DNA of 64,000 nt from the NCBI RefSeq assembly GCF_014695715.1, contig NZ_JACJOT010000009.1, positions 1 through 64,000 of the forward strand, read 5' to 3'. The stretch comes from Microcoleus sp. FACHB-68 (GTDB lineage: Bacteria; Cyanobacteriota; Cyanobacteriia; Cyanobacteriales; Oscillatoriaceae). The notes beneath the pieces were generated by a model. That model made no database searches. It had not been told where the DNA came from and saw nothing but the letters and a program-made list of their open reading frames with translations. Positions within the stretch are counted from its first letter, which is position 1, and each line of letters starts with the position of its first letter. The position numbers and the translations under genes are program-made. This document shows positions 1-10,023 of this stretch, piece after piece.

Positions 1-112
1 AGCTCACAAATATTCTTTTTTTCCACTTTTGCCTACTTGTGCCACGCCTAAACTTGGGATTCTCAGTCTCTTCGTTGCTTTTCTCTTGGGTTTTCGGCTG
101 CTTGAACTATTA

Positions 113-1277
113 ATACCAAATCCGTTTATGATAAGGTACTTATAATTCAGTCCGGCAAAAAAGTAAAAAGCAATGCCCAGAAAAGCGCATCTAGCCAATC
201 ATCTCAAAGAAGATGAACTGAAACAAAAGTATATAACAAGTCAAGACCCAGTGGAAGCAAGGAGATGGCACGTCATCTGGCTCGTAGCTATAGGATGGAC
301 AATCAAAAACAGTGCCCTAGCCGTAGGACTAGATTACCAATACGCCAAAAAGATGATTAAAAGATATAACGAGCTAGGAGCCGAAGGAGTTAAAAATCAG
401 CGGAAAAAAGCCCAGAAACATCTGCGAGGAAAAGCGCCATTATTAAATGAGCAACAACTGCAAAAGTTAGTCGCCCAACTGCGCTCAAGACCCGCAGATG
501 GAGGAATTTGGACTGGGCCAAAAGTAGCGAGGTGGATAGAAAAAGAAACCAGGCGGCCAAAAGTTGCCAATCAAAGAGGGTGGGATTATCTAAAAAAGTG
601 CAATCACTCCTGGCAAAGGCCAAGACCGAAGCATCGACAGGGGGATGAACAAGCCCAGGAGGAATTTAAACAACAGTTGCCCCTCAAAGTTAAACAACTG
701 CAACAGAAACATCCCCAAGCCCAAATAGAAGTCTGGTTTTTTGATGAGCATAGGGTGGGTCTCAAGCCCATACTGAGAAAGGTGTGGTCGCCCAGAGGAG
801 AAAGACCCATAGCCCTAGTACAGCCTCGGTATGAATGGCTATATGTTTATGGATTTGTGGAGCCAAAAACAGGCCGAACTTTTTGGTATTTGATTCCCAG
901 AGTCAATACCAAGTGGTTCAACCTTGTCTTGAAGACATTTGCCGTCGAAGCTGGGGCCTCAAACGAAAAAATTATTCTCTTAGTTGAAGATAGAGCCGGA
1001 TGGCATACCAGTCCAAAAGTTCAGTTACCAACTGGTCTTATTGGAGAATTTCTGCCTCCCTATTCTCCGGAATTGCAAAGAGCCGAAAGATTATGGTCTT
1101 TAGTAGATGAACCTTTAGTGAATCAGCATTTTGAAAGTCTTGAGCAGTTAGAAGATGTATTAGCTACCAGATGTTGTGTGCTTCAACAAATGACTGAGGA
1201 AATCAAACATCTGACCCATTATCATTGGTTGAATTATAGTGACGCTATTAGTAGTCCAACATAACCGGATTTGGTAT
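113..1277 (+). mobile_element. IS630-family insertion sequence
   Basis: The element is bounded by a 12-bp inverted repeat, ATACCAAATCCG at 113-124 and its complement at 1266-1277. It contains one transposase gene that fills most of the interior. IS630/Tc1-type elements insert at TA. A TA lies just left of the element (111-112), but the right side gives only an imperfect match, so I cannot draw a clean duplication. The transposase frame is intact, so the copy may be recent. Confidence 0.85.
173..1264 (+). CDS. IS630-family transposase (single-frame DDE enzyme)
   Basis: A 363-residue DDE transposase that cuts and joins the ends of its own element. The N-terminal third (about residues 30-150) is a helix-turn-helix and winged-helix region of the IS630 type. 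The catalytic core follows: first Asp in FFDEHRVGL (about 190), second Asp in LLVEDRAGWH (about 272), and Glu in the PPYSPELQRAERLW block (about 305), which matches the IS630 consensus PYSPxLNPIExxW. Many cyanobacterial IS630 copies are split into two frames; this one is a single open frame of near-usual length, so it may be active. It stops 2 bp before the right inverted repeat. It has no functional link to its neighbours. Confidence 0.93.
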   Translation: MPRKAHLANHLKEDELKQKYITSQDPVEARRWHVIWLVAIGWTIKNSALAVGLDYQYAKKMIKRYNELGAEGVKNQRKKAQKHLRGKAPLLNEQQLQKLVAQLRSRPADGGIWTGPKVARWIEKETRRPKVANQRGWDYLKKCNHSWQRPRPKHRQGDEQAQEEFKQQLPLKVKQLQQKHPQAQIEVWFFDEHRVGLKPILRKVWSPRGERPIALVQPRYEWLYVYGFVEPKTGRTFWYLIPRVNTKWFNLVLKTFAVEAGASNEKIILLVEDRAGWHTSPKVQLPTGLIGEFLPPYSPELQRAERLWSLVDEPLVNQHFESLEQLEDVLATRCCVLQQMTEEIKHLTHYHWLNYSDAISSPT

Positions 1278-1416
1278 AAGTGGCTTAATCCCAAAGTGGC
1301 TAAACTTGAGCCGGCAAATTCTCAGAAATAACGATGTTTCATTATCTTTCTTCCTTCTTTTATTTTAAAATCGTCAGGAAACACCCTTGCGTTTGCCCTC
1401 TTCATCTTACGTTCAA

Positions 1417-4400
1417 TTAATCGGCTTCTCCTATTAAGGTAAAAGCCGCCCAAGCTCTGGGGTTATTTGGGTATTTTTCTATCATTTTGAGCATGGCTTG
1501 ACGTAAAGCTTGGGCTTTATCGAGTTGCTTTTGATTGAGATTGATATAAAATTCGCTCATTAATTCAGCCGTGGGTGCATCGGGAACTGCCCAGAGGGAG
1601 ACAATGACACTAGGGATGCCGGCAGTAATAAATGAGCGAGATAAACCGATGACACCATCGCCCGTGATGCGCCCACTTCCGGTGTTGCAAGCACTCAGGA
1701 CAACTAATGAGGCATTGAGCTTGAGTTCAAGAATTTCTTGTGCCGTGAGCAATCCGTTATCAGTGTCGGTGGGAGCAAGCGCGATCGCACTTTTCAATCC
1801 TTGGACGTTATCGAGTATTCCATGCGTTGCCAGGTGGATAATTCGGGCAGAAGGGAGCTTGGGCAAAATCGCAGCTTTTGTGGCGCTAGAGCCTGTCAGC
1901 GCTTGAGTGTTCAACAGAGTTGCTATGGCTTTTGCTTCCTTTTCTGCACCTTGTAAAGGCGGTAATTGTTGCGGTAGTTCCCCAATGGTAAGCGCCGCCT
2001 TGGGCATCGTTGGATTGCCCACCACTAATGCATCGTTGCCTCGTGTCGCTACCTGTTGGCGTTGCTGGTGGGTTAGTTGCAATACCTGAATGGAGGGGGC
2101 AGTAACAATAGTGTGTTTCTCAATCAAGTATTTGCCTGATTCATCTTGCAGTGCAGCAAAGGGAACCAGGAACAGTTCTTGATGCGGGATGAAGATAACG
2201 CGATCGTTCGCGTCGGTGGGCAGAAGATCGGCGATGGGTTTGATAACTAGGTTGTGGAGTTGCTGCAAGCGTTGAGTTTGGTCGGGTTCTGGCTTGGCAA
2301 CTACTTTCATCTCAATTATGCTACTACCCCTGCTAACACCAATGGCTTCACGGCTAATGGTAACGAACTCTGTAAGCGTTAGATTCTCTTTCTGCCATAG
2401 GGGTTTAAGGTCGCTGCGACGAAATGTTATTTCACCTGTTGGTTTGATGACCCAGATATAGAGTTCTGATTCTTTGGTTTGTTCTTTACCTTGAACTTTG
2501 AAAGTATCGGAAATAATCGAATATTCAACGAGAGTAGCCTTTTGGTCTTTGGCAATTTGTTTAAGAAGCTCAATATTGGGTGGAGTAATGGGTTGCTCTT
2601 TTTGGTCAGGAGATATTCGAGAATTTAGTAATTCCACAAAAGCTCGCGCCCTTCCTCGTTCGGCAATTTCCAGAGCTTCTTTGGGTTTATTTTGAGCAAT
2701 CAAAATTTCTTGCAGCAGGCGGTAAGTCCGAGCTTGCTTTTCAAAGATTGATACTTTATTGGCATCATCTAATTTAGTTCGCAGATTTTCCCAAATCTCA
2801 ATGGCCCTGCGTAGGTGTTGTTCGGCTTCTGGGAGATTGCCAGCTTGACGCAGAGCATTAGCAAGATTATTTAAAGCATTGGCTTCGCCTTCTTTGTCTT
2901 CCTGTTGCCGTGCTTTTTCTAAGCTCTGCTGGTGTAATTCGATTGCCTTTGCCGTGTCGCCAAGAGCTAGGTAAGTATTTCCTAAACCTGCCAGGGCTTC
3001 AATTGGGCTAAATTCTTCAGTCTCTTTGTAGTATTGAAGGGCTTTGTTATAGTCACCCAAGGACTGGTAAATTCTGGCCAAATTTACTTTATTTTCTGTT
3101 ATGCCGGAACCGTTTTTCTGGGATTCGTCAATGGCTAATGCTTGCAAGTAGTCTTTAATTGCTTCGTTAGATTTGCCTTGGGCATTGTAAGCATTGCCTC
3201 GACCTCGAAGAACCTCTGCTTGGCTTTTTGTGTCTGGGTTCTGCTCTAAGATTTTTAAGGCGTCGTTGTAGTACTGAATGGCTTTGTCATAGTCAGCTAA
3301 GGTATTGTAAACACTTCCCAGATTTGAGAGATTCTTTACCTGCCTTTCGGGGTAATTGAATTCTTTAGCGACTTGCAAAGCTTTGGAGTAGGAGTCAATG
3401 GCATTGGTATAGTCGCCGAGGCAATAGTAAGCATTACCCAGTTTTTGCAGAATATAAGCTTCGTTTTCCTTGTCGGCGATTTCTCGGTAGATTTTTAATG
3501 CTTGTTGCCAAGGTGATAATGCTGTAGAACAATTGGGGGCGTAAAATTCTAAATCTCGCAGTTTGTCTGCTTCCACTTGTGGGGAGGTAAGGGATTGTGT
3601 AACTAACTCTAGGCTGGCTATTTGCTTGCCAGATAAGTTCCACACACGGGCAGTGCCATCATCAGATGCAGTGACAATACGCTGTCCATCTGAGCTAAAA
3701 CTGACACTGTTGACCCTGTCCTGATGCCCTTTGAGTTCTAGTATCAAGTTGCCAGACAAATCCCATACACGGGCTATGCCGTCATCAGATGCACTGACAA
3801 GGCGTTGTCCATCCGGGCTAAAACTAGCGACAGTCTGCTGTCTATCCGGCTCAAAAGGGGGAATGTCGATATAGGTATTACGCCCAGTAAGTGTTGTTTT
3901 GCCCGAAATATCCCAAATACGGGCGCTGCCGTCATCAGATGCAGTGACAATGTGCTTGCCATCTGGGCTAAAACTCGCACTGAAGACATGTAACTGATGC
4001 CCTCTGAGTTCCGCTAGCAACTTGCCGGAAGTATCCCACACATAGGCATTGTCATCCCAGGAAGCAGTGACAATCAGCTTGCCATCCGGGCTAAAACTCG
4101 CACTGTTGAAATCACTTCCATGCCCTTTAAGTTCCCTTAGCAGTTTACCGGAGGTATCCCACACACGGGCGGTTTTGTCCTTGGATGCAGTGACAATCAG
4201 CTTGCCATCTGGGCTAAAACTCGCGCTTCTGACAGGATCAGTATGCCCTTTGAGTTCGGAGAGCAGCTTGCCCGAAGTATCCCACACACGAGCGGTGTTG
4301 TCCCAGGATGCAGTGACAATCAGCTTGCTATCCGGGCTAAAACTGGCACTTTCGACACCGTGCTGATGCCCCTTGAGTTCGGAGAGCAACTTACCGGAAG

Positions 4401-7400
4401 TATCCCACACATGGGCAATTAAGCCAGAGGCGGTGACAATCAGCTTACTATCCGGGCTAAAACTGGCACTTGTGACATTGGGCGGCACCTCCTTGAATTC
4501 TGCCAGCAGTTTGCCGGAAGTATCCCACACACGAATGATGCCACCAGTGTCTGTGGTGAGAATCCGTTGTCCATCCGAACTAAAACTGGCATTGATGACA
4601 CTCTCATTACCCTTGAGTTCCACCAGCAGCTTGCCGGAAGTATCCCAGATACGGGCAGTACGAGATGCAATGAGAATCCGCTGTTCATCTGGACTAAAAC
4701 TGACACTCAGAACAGCGCCAGTATGCCCCTTGAATTCTGCAAGTAGCTTGCCATAGGTGTTCCACATACGAGCAGTGCCGCTGCTCCTCTTTGCGCCATT
4801 GTCTGCGGTGAGAATCCGTTGTCCATCCCGACTAAAACTGACTCTGATTACACTGCCGTCATGTCCCTTGAGTTCGGAGAGCAGCTTACCGGAAGTATCC
4901 CATACACGGGCGATTTTCCAGGAGCCAGTGACAATGCGCTGTCCATCCGGGCTAAAACTGGCACTGTTGACACGATACTGATGCCCTTTAAGTTCTGCAA
5001 GTAGCTTGCCGTTTATATCCCACACACGGGCAGTACCATCAGAGGATGCAGTGACAATCCGCTTACCATCCGGGCTGAAACTAGAACTGTCGAAGTCCAA
5101 TTGCCCGTTGAGTTTTGCCAAGAGCTTGCCGGAAGTATCCCACACATAAGTAGCACCGTCAGCAGATGAGGTGGCAATATGTTGTCCATCTGGGCTAAAA
5201 GTAGCTCTCCAAACCCTATTCTGATGCCCTTTAAGTTCTGCTAGCAGCTTGCCGGAAGTATCCCACACACGAGCGGTGCCATCATCAGATGCAGTGACAA
5301 TTCGCTTGCCATCCGGGCTGAAATTAGCACTATTGACACTGCTAGTATGCCCTTTGAGTTCCGCCAACATTTTGCCGTTTGTATCCCACACACGGGCTAT
5401 GCCATCATCAGATGCAGTGACAATCCGTTGTCCATCTGGGCTAAAACTGGCACTGTTGACACTGTCAGTATGCTCTCTTAGCTCGACCAATACCTTGCCG
5501 TTTGTATCCCACACACGGGCTATACAATCAGAGGATGTAGTGAGAATTCGTTGTCCATCTGGGCTAAAGCTCGCTCTTTGGATAGTGCTATTCCTGTTTG
5601 TCTGAGATCGCTTTTCTTTTGTTATGGGGGAAGAAGGGGTTTCAATCGGTCTGAATTGAGCTAACAGCTCGTCTGAAACATACCACACACGGGCAGTTTT
5701 GTCAGATGATGTGGTAACAATCCGTTGTCCATCTGGGCTAAAACTGACACTTTCGACAATTCCTTGATGCCCTTTGAGTTCCGCCAGCAGCTTGCCCGAA
5801 GTATTCCACACACGGGCAGTGCCATCATAAGATGCAGTAACAATCCGTTGTCCATCTGGGCTAAAACTAGCACTTTCGCCAAGTCCCTGATTCCCAGTAA
5901 GTTTTGCTAGCAGCCTGCCTGAACTATCCCACACACGGGCTGTACCATCAGAGGATGCAGAGGATGTGGTGACAATCCGTTGTCCATCCGGACTAAAACT
6001 GGCACGGTCAACACTTCCCTGATGCCCAGTAAGTTCTGCTAGCAGCTTGCCCGAAATATCCCACACACGGGCGGTTTTGTCATAGGAGGCGGTGACAATC
6101 TGTTGTCCATCCGGGCTAAAACTGGCACTCACGACAAAGTCCTGATGTCCTTTAAGTTCTGCTAGCAGTTTTCCCGAAATATCCCATATGCGGGCGGTGC
6201 CGTCATAGGATGAGGTGACAATCCGCTTGCCATCTGGGCTAAATCTGGCAGTTGTGACGTTGTCAGTATGCCCTTTGAGTTCAAAGAGCAGCTTGCCCGA
6301 AATATCCCACACACGGGCGGTTCTGTCATAGGATGAAGTGACAATCCGCTTACCATCCGGGCTAAAACTGGCACTGTTGAGGTCTCCCTGATGTCCTTTG
6401 AGGACAGCTACCAGCTTGCCCGAAATATCCCACACACGAGCTGTGGTATCCCAGGAAGCAGTGACAACTAGCTTGCCATCTGGGCTAAAACTGACATTAC
6501 TAATAAACTCCTTATGCCCAGTAAATTCTGCTAGCAAGTTACCCGAAGTGTTCCACACACGGGTTTTGTCAGCAGATGTGGTAACAATCCGCTTGCCATC
6601 CGGGCTAAAGCTAGCCCTGGATACAGAAACTTGATGCCCATGAACTTCAGTTACCAGCTTGCTTGACAAATTCCACACACGGGCTGTGCTGTCATTAGAT
6701 ACGGTAACAATCCGCTTGCCATCCGGGCTAAAACTGGCACTGTTAACACCGTCCTCATGCTGTTGGAGTTTGGCTAGCAGCTTGCCCGAAACGCTCCACA
6801 TCAGAGCTATTCTGTCAACGGATGCAGTGACGATTCGTTGCCCATCCGCGCTAAAACTAGCACTCAAAACACTGTCAGTATGCCCCTTAAGTTTCACCAA
6901 CTGCTTACCCGACAAATTCCAGACACGGGCAGTTTTATCATCCGATGCCGTAACAATCCGCTGCCCATCCGGACTAAAACTCGCACTCCAGACGGTATCA
7001 GTATGCCCAGTCAGTTCCGCTAATGGCTTGCCAGATAAGTCCCACACGCGAGCAGTTTTGTCAGCCGATGCCGTGACTATCCGCAAGCCATCTGGACTAA
7101 AACTCGCACTGTAGACACTCCCCTCATGTCCTTTGATTTCCACCAACTGCTTGCCCGAAGCATCCCATATCCGCACAATTTGGTCAGCACCGGCAGTGAC
7201 AATACGCTCTCCATCGGGACTAAAACAGGCACTATATACATTACCTTGATGCCCAGTCAGTTCCAGAAGCTGTTTGCCCAACAAATCCCACACACGGGCA
7301 GTCCCGTCAAACGATGCAGTGACAATGCGCTGTCCATCCGGACTAAAACCGGCACTCCTGACACTCGCTGAATGCCCTCGTAGTTCGGCTATTGGCTTGC

Positions 7401-7710
7401 CTGAGATATCCCACACACGGGCTGTACCATCCGTGCCGGCGGTGACAACCAGCTTGCCATCCGGGCTAAAACTGGCGCTGTTGACACTGCCCTCATGCCC
7501 AGTCAGTTGAGCTTCCTCTGCGATGTAATCAACAAAGCTACCTGACACAGCAGAATTGGTGGCAGGATTTTGGTCTACATTCTGGTCATTGGGGGTTTGC
7601 GCGATCGCCTTTTGTGTAGTCAATAGTGTTAGCGAATTGACAGGCACAGGGATTGAGACACTTAAGGCGAACAAGGGGAGAAACAATAGACTAATTTTCT
7701 GTAGACGCAT
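1417..7710 (-). CDS. Exported WD40-TPR-CHAT caspase-like protease
   Basis: About 2,097 residues. The ATG at 7710 is preferred; an in-frame TTG lies 9 bp upstream at 7719, and no clear ribosome site separates them. Residues 1-41 form a Sec signal peptide ending near AIAQ. I count 31 WD40 repeats (about 73-1365), most reading SFSPDGxxIVTAS..ARVWD.SGK. A TPR array follows (about 1390-1645) and a C-terminal CHAT domain (about 1720-2097). The CHAT pair is visible: His in LATHGI (about 1961) and Cys in LSACNTG (about 2007). CHAT domains are caspase-like cysteine peptidases; the WD40 and TPR parts presumably recruit substrates or sense a signal. It is the last gene of the protease block, 106 bp after the caspase gene. 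Substrate unknown. Confidence 0.92.
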   Translation of the reverse strand: MRLQKISLLFLPLFALSVSIPVPVNSLTLLTTQKAIAQTPNDQNVDQNPATNSAVSGSFVDYIAEEAQLTGHEGSVNSASFSPDGKLVVTAGTDGTARVWDISGKPIAELRGHSASVRSAGFSPDGQRIVTASFDGTARVWDLLGKQLLELTGHQGNVYSACFSPDGERIVTAGADQIVRIWDASGKQLVEIKGHEGSVYSASFSPDGLRIVTASADKTARVWDLSGKPLAELTGHTDTVWSASFSPDGQRIVTASDDKTARVWNLSGKQLVKLKGHTDSVLSASFSADGQRIVTASVDRIALMWSVSGKLLAKLQQHEDGVNSASFSPDGKRIVTVSNDSTARVWNLSSKLVTEVHGHQVSVSRASFSPDGKRIVTTSADKTRVWNTSGNLLAEFTGHKEFISNVSFSPDGKLVVTASWDTTARVWDISGKLVAVLKGHQGDLNSASFSPDGKRIVTSSYDRTARVWDISGKLLFELKGHTDNVTTARFSPDGKRIVTSSYDGTARIWDISGKLLAELKGHQDFVVSASFSPDGQQIVTASYDKTARVWDISGKLLAELTGHQGSVDRASFSPDGQRIVTTSSASSDGTARVWDSSGRLLAKLTGNQGLGESASFSPDGQRIVTASYDGTARVWNTSGKLLAELKGHQGIVESVSFSPDGQRIVTTSSDKTARVWYVSDELLAQFRPIETPSSPITKEKRSQTNRNSTIQRASFSPDGQRILTTSSDCIARVWDTNGKVLVELREHTDSVNSASFSPDGQRIVTASDDGIARVWDTNGKMLAELKGHTSSVNSANFSPDGKRIVTASDDGTARVWDTSGKLLAELKGHQNRVWRATFSPDGQHIATSSADGATYVWDTSGKLLAKLNGQLDFDSSSFSPDGKRIVTASSDGTARVWDINGKLLAELKGHQYRVNSASFSPDGQRIVTGSWKIARVWDTSGKLLSELKGHDGSVIRVSFSRDGQRILTADNGAKRSSGTARMWNTYGKLLAEFKGHTGAVLSVSFSPDEQRILIASRTARIWDTSGKLLVELKGNESVINASFSSDGQRILTTDTGGIIRVWDTSGKLLAEFKEVPPNVTSASFSPDSKLIVTASGLIAHVWDTSGKLLSELKGHQHGVESASFSPDSKLIVTASWDNTARVWDTSGKLLSELKGHTDPVRSASFSPDGKLIVTASKDKTARVWDTSGKLLRELKGHGSDFNSASFSPDGKLIVTASWDDNAYVWDTSGKLLAELRGHQLHVFSASFSPDGKHIVTASDDGSARIWDISGKTTLTGRNTYIDIPPFEPDRQQTVASFSPDGQRLVSASDDGIARVWDLSGNLILELKGHQDRVNSVSFSSDGQRIVTASDDGTARVWNLSGKQIASLELVTQSLTSPQVEADKLRDLEFYAPNCSTALSPWQQALKIYREIADKENEAYILQKLGNAYYCLGDYTNAIDSYSKALQVAKEFNYPERQVKNLSNLGSVYNTLADYDKAIQYYNDALKILEQNPDTKSQAEVLRGRGNAYNAQGKSNEAIKDYLQALAIDESQKNGSGITENKVNLARIYQSLGDYNKALQYYKETEEFSPIEALAGLGNTYLALGDTAKAIELHQQSLEKARQQEDKEGEANALNNLANALRQAGNLPEAEQHLRRAIEIWENLRTKLDDANKVSIFEKQARTYRLLQEILIAQNKPKEALEIAERGRARAFVELLNSRISPDQKEQPITPPNIELLKQIAKDQKATLVEYSIISDTFKVQGKEQTKESELYIWVIKPTGEITFRRSDLKPLWQKENLTLTEFVTISREAIGVSRGSSIIEMKVVAKPEPDQTQRLQQLHNLVIKPIADLLPTDANDRVIFIPHQELFLVPFAALQDESGKYLIEKHTIVTAPSIQVLQLTHQQRQQVATRGNDALVVGNPTMPKAALTIGELPQQLPPLQGAEKEAKAIATLLNTQALTGSSATKAAILPKLPSARIIHLATHGILDNVQGLKSAIALAPTDTDNGLLTAQEILELKLNASLVVLSACNTGSGRITGDGVIGLSRSFITAGIPSVIVSLWAVPDAPTAELMSEFYINLNQKQLDKAQALRQAMLKMIEKYPNNPRAWAAFTLIGEAD
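3620..7500 (-). repeat. 31 tandem WD40-encoding repeats of about 123 bp
   Basis: This stretch of the preceding gene is an array of about 123-bp units, each encoding one WD40 blade. Many adjacent units are almost identical over the segment encoding ARVWDTSGKLLAELKGH. Some units are irregular: unit 13 has a short insertion, unit 15 carries a linker of about 17 residues, and units 20, 21, 23 and 24 are slightly short. The similarity creates long open frames on the opposite strand that are not genes. Such arrays tend to gain and lose units by recombination. Confidence 0.9.
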
Positions 7711-7816
7711 GAATCTCAACTTGGGAGAGTGTGGGCGGGATTATCTTCTGGAAACCTATATCTTCACAGCCTTGAACTTATGCACTCTTCAAGCCTACAG
7801 TTAGCACTCTGCTCCC

Positions 7817-9994
7817 TCAGCTCACCTCAAAAGTAATTGACAAAGTAGCCATATCAGAAGCACTCACGGGTTTTGCTGCTACTGCACCGAGGCCGCGATC
7901 GCGACTCAAATCATTGAGCAAATCGCCAATCACATCAACTGGCTCTCTCAGTTCCATCGGTCCCTCACTTCGCTTCAGTTCAGCCGCTAGAGATGCTAAT
8001 GTTTTGGCAGCATTTTTTAGGGGCGAACGGCTGGCAATGACCAGTGCTTCCCCAGTTCCTTTTTGTATCGCTTTCAACTGAAGTTGTTCTGGGTCACCAA
8101 TCAGCAGCGTTTGATTTGGCTCCAATCGCATCGACTCTTCAGAAGCCGGCCACTGATAGGGAAATACCACCACTAACCCTCCAGTGGAATCAATCAGTAG
8201 CGTGGTGAAGTAGAGAGCGCTATTCTCGCGGTTGGTAACCCGAAATTGAAATAGTTGGTTGAGTGGTAACTTTTTAGAATAACTTTGTCCTGACTCTCGA
8301 CGATCATTCCTCGCTCGCCCTGTAGAAGTCCTGGCAAGGGGTTGATTCGGTTGCCCCACCAAGTTCATCGAAACTTCCATATCCAGTTCGGAGGCACCGG
8401 CATTGAGAGTCATCTTGATAATGCGAGCAGCCAAGAGAGCTTTGAGTTTGGATTCGAGACGCTCAACCGCCTTTGTTACGGTTTCCCCCGGTTCGCCAAA
8501 GGATTCCGGCACGGGTTCGAGTCCTTCTGTAAATAAACCGATACTGTCTGTTGCCGGCAGGTTGGCTACTTGTTGCTGCTGCAATTTTCGCTCGTAAGGA
8601 ACCGTCATGCGACTGAAGATATATTGCACCCCTCCCGGATAAGGTACGTTTCCCGGTTCTGCGGGTATGGCTTCCAAGCGATTGATGCTCAAGAGCGCCT
8701 GTTTAGCGGTATTCGTCTCGCCTGCCAGGGAAGGGTCGAGTCCGATGCTTAATTTCAAAGAAGCTGGTATGATTCGACTTGCTTCTTGTAAGAGCATTCC
8801 TGGTTGTAGAGATGCGATCGCACCCTTCTCCACTAGCTTGGCTTCCCCCCTTAAGCCGGTACGGGGAGACACCAATTCCAATTGTCCCGATGGTTGCCCT
8901 TTGTCATTGATGATCGCAAACGTAGCACCAGGTTGGAAAGCTTCCAGACTTTCTTTATCTACTCCCCCCAACCACAAGGTTGCCTTATCGCCTTCTACTT
9001 TAGTAATTACGGCATCGGTGGGTGGAACGGGTTTGTTGATAAAGTAGACTGGCTGATTGAGACTGCCATCGGCTTGAGGGGCTTGAGGGGAAAGCGATTT
9101 TATGCTGTTAGTTAGCTGAGCGATTGCACTCTCCACATTATCCGTTTGCTGCCAGAGATACTGCGTCATTAGGTAGGTAAACGCACCGGCAGAAAAGTCA
9201 CCCAAATTGGCATCCAAAGCTTCTTCATCGCGTTGAGCAGAAGCAAAGACAACTCCTTTAGCTACCCCCGCACAGCGCCGACGGGCGAGTTCTTCAGGAG
9301 AAAGTTGCAACTGTTCCATCCAGCGTTTTTGATAGGCAATTTCTTCAGGACTGGGTTTGAGTCCATCGCCAGGTATAGAGCGAACTCGAAAGTTACCACG
9401 AGTGCCGCCGCCAGAGTAACAACTATCCAACACTGCCGTGACATTTTCTGTTTTTAAAGCGGACATCAACAGAAACAGCGTGCGTCCCATAATATCCTGT
9501 GCGACGCCATTTTTTCCGTCATTGGCTGGCACTAAGGTGCTGTTAAAATTATCATTTCTGCACGTTTGGATGGGGTCGGGTTCGGGGAGTCGGGAACCGT
9601 GACCGGAAAAATGGAAAACAACTACATCTCCCGGTTTTGCCTGCTCAATTAAGTGTTTTTCAAAGGTAGTTAAAATGTTTTGGCGAGTAGGCTGCTTGTC
9701 TGGGGTTTCATTGCTGGTTAATTTGAGAATATCGTTGGGTTTGAAGCCAAAACAGTGAATAAGAAGTTCTTGCTGTAAGTCCACATCAGTGACGCACCCC
9801 TGTAGATTGGCGAATCTCTGGCTGTTTGGATACTGATTAATTCCTACCAAGAGTGCCAGCTTGCGAGGAGTGTTTTGTGCGAGAACTTTAGCGTAGCGAT
9901 TTCCTTTGTTGATAATATCCAATTGGCTGAAACCGAGGGTCGCTAAGGTTGAGCCAGCAAATTGTAAGAAATGACGGCGAGAAATGCGGGACAT
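7817..9994 (-). CDS. Tat-exported caspase-family peptidase (orthocaspase-like)
   Basis: A 725-residue C14-type peptidase. The N-terminus has a twin-arginine signal (SRRHFLQFAG), predicting folded export. The caspase domain (about 40-310) shows His in FHFSGHGSR (about 130) and Cys in LDSCYSGGGTRG (about 190), the intact catalytic dyad. Bacterial and cyanobacterial metacaspases of this type usually cleave after basic residues. The C-terminal half (about 330-720) has no catalytic signature; its end resembles a DUF4384-like beta domain (SALYFTTLLIDSTGG and following). The start is fixed by GAGGAG about 10 bp upstream. It lies 29 bp after the TPR-CHAT gene, so the two are probably co-transcribed. 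Close contact with two CHAT proteases suggests a proteolytic relay, which is inference. Confidence 0.9.
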   Translation of the reverse strand: MSRISRRHFLQFAGSTLATLGFSQLDIINKGNRYAKVLAQNTPRKLALLVGINQYPNSQRFANLQGCVTDVDLQQELLIHCFGFKPNDILKLTSNETPDKQPTRQNILTTFEKHLIEQAKPGDVVVFHFSGHGSRLPEPDPIQTCRNDNFNSTLVPANDGKNGVAQDIMGRTLFLLMSALKTENVTAVLDSCYSGGGTRGNFRVRSIPGDGLKPSPEEIAYQKRWMEQLQLSPEELARRRCAGVAKGVVFASAQRDEEALDANLGDFSAGAFTYLMTQYLWQQTDNVESAIAQLTNSIKSLSPQAPQADGSLNQPVYFINKPVPPTDAVITKVEGDKATLWLGGVDKESLEAFQPGATFAIINDKGQPSGQLELVSPRTGLRGEAKLVEKGAIASLQPGMLLQEASRIIPASLKLSIGLDPSLAGETNTAKQALLSINRLEAIPAEPGNVPYPGGVQYIFSRMTVPYERKLQQQQVANLPATDSIGLFTEGLEPVPESFGEPGETVTKAVERLESKLKALLAARIIKMTLNAGASELDMEVSMNLVGQPNQPLARTSTGRARNDRRESGQSYSKKLPLNQLFQFRVTNRENSALYFTTLLIDSTGGLVVVFPYQWPASEESMRLEPNQTLLIGDPEQLQLKAIQKGTGEALVIASRSPLKNAAKTLASLAAELKRSEGPMELREPVDVIGDLLNDLSRDRGLGAVAAKPVSASDMATLSITFEVS

Positions 9995-10023
9995 AATTAA
10001 CTTCTCCTCTAATGGCCAAATGC

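Noticed and set aside
1-111. Possible host gene end (basic tail KPKRKATKRLRIPSLG) interrupted by the IS630 element
   Set aside because: The sequence on the other side of the element gives no frame that joins convincingly.
4049-7510. Many plus-strand open frames opposite the WD40 gene, rich in SLPSGLKLAL-type repeats
   Set aside because: They mirror the 123-bp WD40 units on the coding strand and have no independent ribosome sites or families.
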